From assembly GCA_937890135.1 (NCBI GenBank), contig CALBYC010000157.1, forward strand, positions 1-12,146: a stretch of 12,146 bases of DNA, given 5' to 3'. This DNA is from an uncultured Parabacteroides sp. (GTDB lineage Bacteria > Bacteroidota > Bacteroidia > Bacteroidales > Tannerellaceae). The notes under the pieces were generated by a model. The model was not told the DNA's origin and searched no databases. It saw nothing but the letters and a program-made list of their open reading frames with translations. Numbering within the stretch: the first letter of the stretch is position 1; each line of letters begins with the position of its first letter. Positions 7,301 through 12,146 of the stretch are shown one piece after another. Both the position numbers and the translations under genes were made by a program.

Positions 7301-7369
7301 CAGGGAGTTGACATGTTCGCGATGCCGGCATCTCGTAGTTTTGGTTTGAACTTAAAGCTTAACTTCTAA
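4331..7369 (+). CDS. SusC/RagA family TonB-dependent outer-membrane transporter
   Basis: A complete 1012-residue SusC-type transporter that would import oligosaccharides or other nutrients across the outer membrane using TonB energy. A Sec signal peptide is visible (MRKSIFLFLTFFLCVAAYAQ, cleavage near residue 20). Residues 21-95 form the carboxypeptidase-D-like regulatory domain (SGTVTDKDTKEPLIGVNV, FDGKYTL). The TonB box region is LKEVVVTAMG (101-110). The plug follows at about 120-250, with LQGKSAGLQI, GNKSISGSNQPLIVVDG and the end motif NPDDIAQITLLKGASAAALYG. The rest is a 22-strand beta-barrel that ends in FGLNLKLNF with a terminal Phe, as expected for barrel insertion. It is 19 nt upstream of the susD gene. 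The leucine codons are mostly TTG and arginine mostly CGT, consistent with high expression. There is no N-terminal STN domain, so it is not an obvious sigma/anti-sigma transducing type. The substrate is unknown. Confidence 0.97.
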   Translation: MRKSIFLFLTFFLCVAAYAQNLTVSGTVTDKDTKEPLIGVNVLLKGTTIGTVTDFDGKYTLEVDNSKGTLQFSYVSMKTVDEPINGRSTINVAMSSDSEALKEVVVTAMGIKRESKTLTYSAQTVGGKDLNEIKNVNMINSLQGKSAGLQITPNSTGAGGASKILFRGNKSISGSNQPLIVVDGVPMMMNVSDSQVSMNYGGERDGGDAMSTINPDDIAQITLLKGASAAALYGAVAANGAIMITTKSAQSGKVAINVSSNTTVENAMSLPKFQNNYGMSDAGTFSWGEKLSSEAPNYAKDFFRTGYTTNNSISLSGGNENITSYFSYANVSSNGIVPENTYLSHNLLAKVGFNLWTKLHVDVSARYNTQHIENQPASGYLHNPLTGAYLFPRGEDWDYYKNNYEVEDPAQQINVHNWTNTVQEQFSNPYWTLNRQKPISDRNRYELGGSVKYDIMEGLSATGRIRYERGDEHWTQNDYASSTAGRDKLGTMKDDRVFSEQTYADAMLQYNKTWEDTYSLSVTAGGSYTKTKASSVGLIGYGDTQFAINNGVITPGAYYPNKFIPSNYYRLTTSMSLKEKRLNSVFATAQFGYKEGLFVDVSARNDWSSALAFTDGCSFFYPSVGASALLDKFVDFGKNVDLFKLRASYSIVGNDVPVYASNVLYTIGDQGSLVPPTEAPFRTLKPEKTNSLEVGFDGTFFQNRLDVNLTYYKTNTKNQFFKVSAPYESGVKQRYVNAGNVENQGVEVSLGWHQQFTDNFSWSTNYNFSYNNNKVIELIEGLSDGLTLQSFCTGASVILKEGGHFGDLYVRDLQRDETGKPVKNENGGPVLAGSDVKDLIYVGDMNAKVNMGWTNTFHYKDFTLSFLIDAKVGGKVLSMTEATLDGWGVSERSGAARDAGSVVFDGVSFDPKEFYTTVGGTNYNSNMATSMYVYDATNVRLRELSFGYTFRNLFGAGKNLNASLIGRNLFFFYKDAPMDPDVSASTGNGWQGVDMFAMPASRSFGLNLKLNF

Positions 7370-7388
7370 TTTATAGATAATTATTCGT

Positions 7389-9053
7389 ATGAAACTAAAT
7401 AAATTTTTGAAATATACAGCTGTTTCAGCTTTGGCATTGACTGGAATGATGAGTGTCAATAGTTGTACGGACGATTTTGAAAAATTGAACACAAATCCTT
7501 ATGAAGTAGACCCGACGTCATTGCCGTTTGCTGCTCAGTTCAAGGAACCGTTCTCTTATGTTTACGCTCCGCAACAGAACATGTTCCAGTTCTGGACAAA
7601 CTTGAGCATTGACTTGTTTGGTGGTTATTTCATGACTCCTCACAACTTCGGAGGTTCGGGTAACGTGCAGTATAACTTGAACCGTAGTTTCTGTGGTGGC
7701 ATGTATGAAAATGTTTATTCTCATATCTTCAACAATACACATACATTGATCAAGTCCTGTGACGAAAAAGGGTATAAGGACTTTGCCGGCATGATGCGTG
7801 TCGTCCAGGCATACGCCATCTCCATGTTGACAGATGCTTACGGCCCTGTGGCTTATTCGACAGTGATTGATGACCCGACCAACGGTGCGTCTTACGCTTA
7901 CGATACCCAAGAGCAGATTTATAATTCTTTGTTCACGTTGTTGGACGAAGCAATCGCCGGCTTCAAGGGCAGTACTTCGGATAAAGAGTCGATGGCATCG
8001 TTCGACTACTGGTGCGGTGGCGACATGAATATGTGGATTAAGGTGGCCAACCAGTTCAAATTGCGTTTTGCCATGCGTATCGTGAAGGCCAATCCGACTT
8101 TGGCAAAGCAGAAAGCCGAGGAAGCAGTTGCCGGTGGCGTTTTGACGGCTGCGGACAAAGACGTTCTGATTAACCAAGGCTTGACAAACGAGCTGTATCG
8201 TATGTATTACGCATGGGGAGACTGTGGGACAAATGCCAACCTGATTACGATCATGGAGGGAATGCAAGACCCTCGTCTGCCTCTTTACATGACAAAGAAC
8301 ATGGCCGATGTCACTTGTGAGGATGGCTCTGTCATCGAAAAAGGTACTCGTTACTTAGGTATCCGTCCGGGACACGATATTGTCTCCAAGCCCAATGAAT
8401 ATGTGAATTATTCATACGCCGTAGTGGATTACACGACTCCGCTGCCGGTCATGTTCGCCGCTGAGTCTTATTTCTTGCGTGCTGAAGGGGCATTGCGTGG
8501 CTGGAACATGGGTGGAACCGCCAAGGACTTCTATGAAGAAGGCATCCGCACTTCCATCAAACATCAATTGGACTATAAGGGCACTTTCGCCGGCGTAACC
8601 TCAATCTCCGATGCAGACATCGAAGCTTTCATCAACAATACCGCTTCGCAGGAGGATTTGGTCGACCCGGTTAACAGCAAGTTCAATTGCAAGGCCATGA
8701 ACACGGTAGGAACCAAGTGGGACGAAAATGCTTCTAATGAGGTGAAATTGCAGCAAATCATTCTTCAGAAATGGGTTGCAAACTTCCCATTGTCCACCGA
8801 GGCGTGGGCGGAGTACCGTCGTACGGGTTATCCTAAATTGTTCCCGAACTATATCAACAAGAGTGACGGTACAATCGATACGGACGAACAAATCCGCCGT
8901 TTGATCTACTCTAACAACGAAATCAACACCAACAATGCGGAATTGCAGAAAGGCATCCAGTTGTTGAACAATGAGAACACAAGCACTAAGTACTCTGGCG
9001 ATATAGGTGGTACTCGTGTTTGGTGGGATCAGGCTGGTAAAGGAAACTTCTGA
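7389..9053 (+). CDS. SusD/RagB family surface glycan-binding lipoprotein
   Basis: A complete 554-residue partner of the SusC-like transporter. SusD proteins sit as a lid on the SusC barrel and capture the nutrient. The N-terminus is a lipoprotein signal with lipobox VNSC and acylated Cys26. The next residues, TDDF, are acidic, which fits the Bacteroidetes surface-export signal and suggests display outside the cell. The DFEKLNTNPYEVDP start of the mature protein belongs to the NTNP-type SusD branch (SusD-like Pfam families), not the starch SusD itself. The body shows the expected helical tetratricopeptide-like content, such as residues 120-235 and the FAAESYFLRAEGALRGWNMG segment. The WAEYRRTGYPKLFPN segment near residues 471-485 is also a family hallmark. 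It is cotranscribed with susC, and a strong terminator follows 18 nt after its stop. Confidence 0.95.
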   Translation: MKLNKFLKYTAVSALALTGMMSVNSCTDDFEKLNTNPYEVDPTSLPFAAQFKEPFSYVYAPQQNMFQFWTNLSIDLFGGYFMTPHNFGGSGNVQYNLNRSFCGGMYENVYSHIFNNTHTLIKSCDEKGYKDFAGMMRVVQAYAISMLTDAYGPVAYSTVIDDPTNGASYAYDTQEQIYNSLFTLLDEAIAGFKGSTSDKESMASFDYWCGGDMNMWIKVANQFKLRFAMRIVKANPTLAKQKAEEAVAGGVLTAADKDVLINQGLTNELYRMYYAWGDCGTNANLITIMEGMQDPRLPLYMTKNMADVTCEDGSVIEKGTRYLGIRPGHDIVSKPNEYVNYSYAVVDYTTPLPVMFAAESYFLRAEGALRGWNMGGTAKDFYEEGIRTSIKHQLDYKGTFAGVTSISDADIEAFINNTASQEDLVDPVNSKFNCKAMNTVGTKWDENASNEVKLQQIILQKWVANFPLSTEAWAEYRRTGYPKLFPNYINKSDGTIDTDEQIRRLIYSNNEINTNNAELQKGIQLLNNENTSTKYSGDIGGTRVWWDQAGKGNF

Positions 9054-9070
9054 TCAGTTTGCATAAGACG

Positions 9071-9100
9071 AAAAAAGCTGCTCATTCGGGCAGCTTTTTT
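9071..9100 (+). terminator. Bidirectional Rho-independent terminator of the susC-susD operon
   Basis: AAAAAAGCTGC (9071-9081) pairs with GCAGCTTTTTT (9090-9100). The GC part extends to GCTGCTC/GGGCAGC with a four-base ATTC loop. A run of six T follows on the plus strand and six A precede it, so it should stop transcription from both sides. It begins 18 nt after the susD stop. Confidence 0.9.
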
Positions 9101-9123
9101 CTATTTACAATCCCTATAAATTA

Positions 9124-9166
9124 AAAGCCTGTTTAATCTCGTTATGAAATGGATTAAACAGGCTTT
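9124..9166 (-). terminator. Probable terminator of the ychF-nadB transcript, 15-bp perfect inverted repeat
   Basis: AAAGCCTGTTTAATC (9124-9138) is the exact reverse complement of 9152-9166, with a 13-nt loop. In the minus-strand transcript it begins 18 nt after the nadB stop at 9184-9186 and is followed by TTTTAATTTATA, a moderately T-rich tail. It is the counterpart of the susD terminator, and the two hairpins lie 24 nt apart between convergent genes. Confidence 0.7.
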
Positions 9167-9183
9167 GCATATCTGAGAATCTA

Positions 9184-10764
9184 TCATTTCCCTTTGTGGG
9201 GGACAGGCGGGTAATCCAACGTATAATGCAACCCCCTGCTCTCTTTGCGTTCGATGGCTTGACGTGTGATTAAATAACCGACATTGATCATGTTACGCAA
9301 TTCGCATATTTGGCGAGAAGCGACTGAGCGCTTGAACAAGCTTTCAGTTTCTTCGTATAGAAGATCCAAACGATCCCAAGCGCGTTTCAAACGCAGATCC
9401 GAGCGGACGATGCCGACATAGGTACTCATGATTTGTCCTACCTCTTTTGCGCTTTGCGTGATTAGCACCATTTCCTCCGGAAGGCTTGTCCCTTCATCGT
9501 TCCATTGTGGAATGTTTTCCTGATAAGAAAGTGAGTCAACAATGCTTAAACTGTGCTTGGCTGCCGCATCGGCATATACAACCGCTTCAATCAGAGAATT
9601 TGATGCTAAGCGGTTACCGCCGTGCAAGCCCGTGCACGAGCATTCTCCCACGGCATACAGCCTGTTGATGGAAGAACGTGCGTTTAAGTCGACCTTGATG
9701 CCGCCGCAAAGGTAATGAGCAGCGGGAGCCACCGGAATATACTCTTTGGTAATGTCAATGCCTAAACTTAAGCATTTCTCATAAATATTAGGGAAATGGC
9801 GTTTCGTCTCCTCCGGGTTTTTATGGGTGACATCCAAATATACATGGTCATCCCCCCTGTTCTTCATTTCAGTGTCTATTGCACGGGCCACGATGTCACG
9901 AGGGGCCAAAGACAGACGCTTGTCGTATTTCTGCATGAACTCTTTGCCGTCCATCGTCCTTAACACCCCTCCATAACCGCGCATCGCTTCTGTAATCAAA
10001 AAGGAAGGGCGGTCGCCGGGATGATAAAGCGCTGTTGGATGAAACTGGACGAACTCCATGTCTTTGACCGTTCCTTTGGCGCGGTAGACCATGGCGATGC
10101 CATCGCCGGTCGCTACCAATGGGTTCGTGGTGGTCTGATAAACCGCTCCGATTCCACCGGTCGCCATCAACGTGACTTTTGAAAGGAAAGTGTCAATCTT
10201 GCCGGTGCCCATATCCATGATGTAAGCTCCGTAGCATTCGATATCAGGTGTATGCCGGGTGACGGTAACGCCTAAATGATGCTGTGTCAATATCTCAATG
10301 GCAAAATGATTTTCAAAAACTGTAATGTTTGGATGGCTTTGCACGGCACGTATCAAGCTGTCCTGTATCTCAGCTCCGGTATTGTCTTTGTGGTGCAAGA
10401 TACGGAACTCGGAATGCCCTCCTTCTCTATGAAGGTCGAAGTTGCCATTTGCATCTTTGTCGAAATCTACGCCCCAGCTGATCAGTTCTTTGATTTGTTC
10501 GGGAGCATTACGGACAACCAGCTCAACCGCAGCACGGTCACTCAGCCAATCGCCGGCTATCATTGTATCTTCGATGTGTTTGTCGAAATTGTCAACAATC
10601 AAGTTGGTGACCGAAGCGACACCCCCCTGTGCGAAGTAAGTATTCGCTTCTTCTAATCCGGATTTACATACCAAAGCGACTTTCCCTTTATGTGCAACCT
10701 TCAAGGCAAAACTCATCCCGGCAATGCCGGACCCTATGACCAGAAAATCAAATCTTCGTACCAT
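9184..10764 (-). CDS. nadB: L-aspartate oxidase
   Basis: A 526-residue FAD enzyme that oxidises L-aspartate to iminoaspartate, the first step of NAD synthesis; quinolinate synthase NadA is the usual partner but is not in the window. The FAD-binding motif GSGIAG is at residues 11-16 after the FDFLVI strand. Family blocks present include NTYFAQGGVAS (41-51), HREGGHSEFRILHHKDNTG, EFVQFHPTALYHPGD, ITEAMRGYGGVLRT, APAAHYLCGG and the C-terminal FAD motif GECSCTGLHGGNRLASNSL. The helical C-terminal domain is complete. The ATG at 10762-10764 gives MVRRFDFLVIGSG, the normal start. An upstream in-frame GTG at 10789-10791 overlaps the ychF TGA stop, but would add nine residues unlike the family. Spacing to ychF is 23 nt, so cotranscription is likely. 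Length fits the family. Confidence 0.96.
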   Translation of the reverse strand: MVRRFDFLVIGSGIAGMSFALKVAHKGKVALVCKSGLEEANTYFAQGGVASVTNLIVDNFDKHIEDTMIAGDWLSDRAAVELVVRNAPEQIKELISWGVDFDKDANGNFDLHREGGHSEFRILHHKDNTGAEIQDSLIRAVQSHPNITVFENHFAIEILTQHHLGVTVTRHTPDIECYGAYIMDMGTGKIDTFLSKVTLMATGGIGAVYQTTTNPLVATGDGIAMVYRAKGTVKDMEFVQFHPTALYHPGDRPSFLITEAMRGYGGVLRTMDGKEFMQKYDKRLSLAPRDIVARAIDTEMKNRGDDHVYLDVTHKNPEETKRHFPNIYEKCLSLGIDITKEYIPVAPAAHYLCGGIKVDLNARSSINRLYAVGECSCTGLHGGNRLASNSLIEAVVYADAAAKHSLSIVDSLSYQENIPQWNDEGTSLPEEMVLITQSAKEVGQIMSTYVGIVRSDLRLKRAWDRLDLLYEETESLFKRSVASRQICELRNMINVGYLITRQAIERKESRGLHYTLDYPPVPHKGK

Positions 10765-10787
10765 GATTCTATAGTAGTTAAGTATTA

Positions 10788-11891
10788 TCACACATTAAAG
10801 CGGAAGTGCATGATGTCGCCATCCTGGACAACATAGTCCTTGCCTTCTACGCTCATTTTCCCTGCCTCTTTCACCGCTGTTTCCGAGCCATAGGAGATGT
10901 AATCGTCATATTTAATGACTTCTGCGCGGATGAATCCTTTTTCGAAATCGGTATGGATGACACCGGCGCATTGTGGCGCTTTCCATCCTTTATGGAAAGT
11001 CCATGCGCGAACTTCGTCCGGTCCTGCGGTCAAGAAAGTCTGGAGGTTTAACAACTTATAAGCCGACTTGATTAATCGGTTTACGCCGGATTCTTCCAGC
11101 CCGATTTCTTGCAAGAACATCTGGCGTTCGTCGTATGTTTCCAATTCTGCGATTTCGCTTTCAATCTTTGCCGCGACCACCAATATTTCCGCATTTTCAT
11201 CTTTTATGGCTTCGCGCACAGCTTCCACATATTTGTTGCCGTTTACCGCACTTGCTTCGTCGACGTTGCATACGTACAATACCGGTTTGTTGGTCAGAAG
11301 GAATAAATCGTGGGCGATGCGCTCCTCTTCTTTCGTCTCGAAAGATACCGTGCGGGCACTTTTGCCTTGTTCCAACGCATCTTTATATTTGCATAACACC
11401 TCGTAGGCTATCTTGGCCTGTTTGTCTCCACCTGTTTGTGCTTGCTTTTGGACTTTTGCAATGCGGCTATCGACCGTTTCCAAATCTTTGATTTGCAACT
11501 CCATGTCAATGATTTCCTTGTCTCTTACAGGATTGACATTGCCATCTACATGCACGATGTTATCATCATCGAAGCAGCGCAAAACATGCAAGATTGCGTC
11601 CGTTTCACGTATGTTAGCCAAAAACTTGTTACCCAACCCTTCACCTTTGCTCGCACCTTTTACGAGACCGGCAATATCCACGATTTCGACTGTGGTCGGT
11701 ATGACTCGTTGAGGATGTTCTATTTCTGCTAATTTGTTCAAACGTTCATCGGGGACAGAGATTACTCCAACGTTAGGTTCAATCGTGCAAAACGGGAAAT
11801 TCGCCGACTGAGCCTTAGCATTGGAAAGACAATTGAAAAGCGTAGATTTTCCCACGTTCGGGAGACCTACGATACCGCATTGTAAAGCCAT
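10788..11891 (-). CDS. ychF: Redox-regulated ATPase YchF (OLA1 family GTPase-like)
   Basis: A complete 367-residue P-loop protein of the Obg superfamily. It prefers ATP over GTP, binds ribosomes and is linked to oxidative-stress control. The G1 loop GLPNVGKST is at residues 9-17, the phosphate-sensing DIAGLVKGASKGEGLGN segment at 72-88, and the G4 position reads NVDE (209-212) rather than NKxD, the known basis for ATP use. NFPFCTIEPN (31-40) is the family G2 area. A helical coiled-coil insert occupies about 125-200, and the C-terminal TGS domain runs from about 280 to the FRFNV end. The ATG at 11889-11891 gives the classic MALQCGIVGLPNVGKS start. It is the first gene of a two-gene transcript with nadB. 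I see nothing unusual. Confidence 0.98.
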   Translation of the reverse strand: MALQCGIVGLPNVGKSTLFNCLSNAKAQSANFPFCTIEPNVGVISVPDERLNKLAEIEHPQRVIPTTVEIVDIAGLVKGASKGEGLGNKFLANIRETDAILHVLRCFDDDNIVHVDGNVNPVRDKEIIDMELQIKDLETVDSRIAKVQKQAQTGGDKQAKIAYEVLCKYKDALEQGKSARTVSFETKEEERIAHDLFLLTNKPVLYVCNVDEASAVNGNKYVEAVREAIKDENAEILVVAAKIESEIAELETYDERQMFLQEIGLEESGVNRLIKSAYKLLNLQTFLTAGPDEVRAWTFHKGWKAPQCAGVIHTDFEKGFIRAEVIKYDDYISYGSETAVKEAGKMSVEGKDYVVQDGDIMHFRFNV

Positions 11892-11930
11892 ATGATTAAA
11901 AAATTTGTTTTATCCAACATCTTAGACTTG

Positions 11931-11938
11931 CAAAGATA
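11931..11938 (-). promoter_or_regulatory. Candidate -7 box for the ychF-nadB operon
   Basis: Read on the minus strand this is TATCTTTG, a perfect TAnnTTTG. A TTTG that could be the -33 element lies at 11955-11958 on the same strand with a 16-nt gap. Transcription would start near 11924, giving a leader of about 33 nt before the ychF ATG. The gap between ychF and the upstream hydrolase is 84 nt, and I see no clear terminator in it. Confidence 0.5.
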
Positions 11939-11975
11939 AGCATTTTGTCAAAAGCAAAGGGTCTTATTTATCCAC

Positions 11976-12146
11976 TTATTTGAAGTCTGACGGGTAAGCC
12001 AAAAGCTGGTACATGATGGCTTTTGCCATGCGCTGGTGCCCTTCGGTATTGGGATGCAACCTGTCTGTCTCGCTGTTGCTAAAGTAACGGACATGCGCAT
12101 CGTCCAAGGGGAATAGGCCGCTGGCGCTATTCAAGTCGATGACAGG
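11976..12146 (-). CDS. SGNH/GDSL-type hydrolase, C-terminal fragment
   Basis: The minus-strand frame is open from the right edge to a TAA at 11976-11978 and encodes 56 residues that lack the N-terminus. The stretch DRLHPNTEGHQRMAKAI is the conserved block V of SGNH hydrolases, where the Asp and His of DxxH complete the catalytic triad. The final residues, AYPSDFK, are a typical short tail. Members include esterases, acetylxylan esterases, lysophospholipases and acyl-sugar deacetylases; the substrate specificity cannot be told from this fragment. The nearest gene on the same strand is ychF, 84 nt away. The preceding part (HVRYFSNSETDR) gives no further motif. The ORF starts outside the window. 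Confidence 0.82.
   Translation of the reverse strand, partial: PVIDLNSASGLFPLDDAHVRYFSNSETDRLHPNTEGHQRMAKAIMYQLLAYPSDFK

Noticed and set aside
1..12146. Search for CRISPR arrays, tRNA or rRNA genes, transposases or phage genes
   Set aside because: No regularly spaced repeats, no tRNA-like cloverleaf and no integrase- or transposase-like reading frames were seen.

Overview
The window looks like chromosomal DNA from the order Bacteroidales. Four things point there: a SusC/SusD outer-membrane pair, Bacteroidetes-type -7 promoter boxes (TAnnTTTG), few clear Shine-Dalgarno sequences, and the rpoN / PAP2-like / gcvH / purE gene order. The GcvH and NadB sequences look Parabacteroides- or Tannerellaceae-like to me, but that is recollection of similar proteins and not a database result. 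The coding sequence is intact throughout, and I see no transposase, integrase, CRISPR array, tRNA or rRNA.

Layout. Positions 1-2530 hold a tightly packed minus-strand operon: rpoN (sigma-54), then a small membrane protein related to PAP2 phosphatases, then gcvH (glycine cleavage H protein), then the first 11 codons of purE, which runs off the left edge. Gaps between these genes are 2-12 nt. A 103-nt divergent intergenic region separates rpoN from a plus-strand lipoprotein glycoside hydrolase of family GH43. This enzyme has the Glu/Glu/Gln active-site pattern of the exo-beta-1,3-galactanase branch. After it comes a 563-nt gap. The left part is GC-rich and holds a long nested hairpin. The right part is AT-rich and holds a perfect -7 box, a 12-bp inverted repeat and a leader of about 165 nt in front of susC. 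The susC-like transporter and susD-like lipoprotein follow, 19 nt apart, and end at a strong bidirectional terminator.

From 9120 to the right edge the genes are again on the minus strand: ychF (OLA1-type ATPase) followed by nadB (L-aspartate oxidase), probably cotranscribed and closed by a 15-bp perfect hairpin. At the right edge is the C-terminal 56 residues of an SGNH/GDSL-type hydrolase carrying the DxxH catalytic block.

How the genes work together. The GH43 enzyme and the SusC/SusD pair could form a minimal glycan-uptake locus, perhaps for arabinogalactan-type beta-1,3-galactan. They are separated by a probable terminator and a separate promoter, and no sensor/regulator is present in the window, so this link is an inference. 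The other genes are housekeeping: sigma factor, one-carbon/glycine metabolism, purine synthesis, NAD synthesis and a translation-associated ATPase. I did not find a clearly new biological system. The most interesting items are the GH43 active site, the nested palindrome at 3811-3924, and the architecture of the susC leader.
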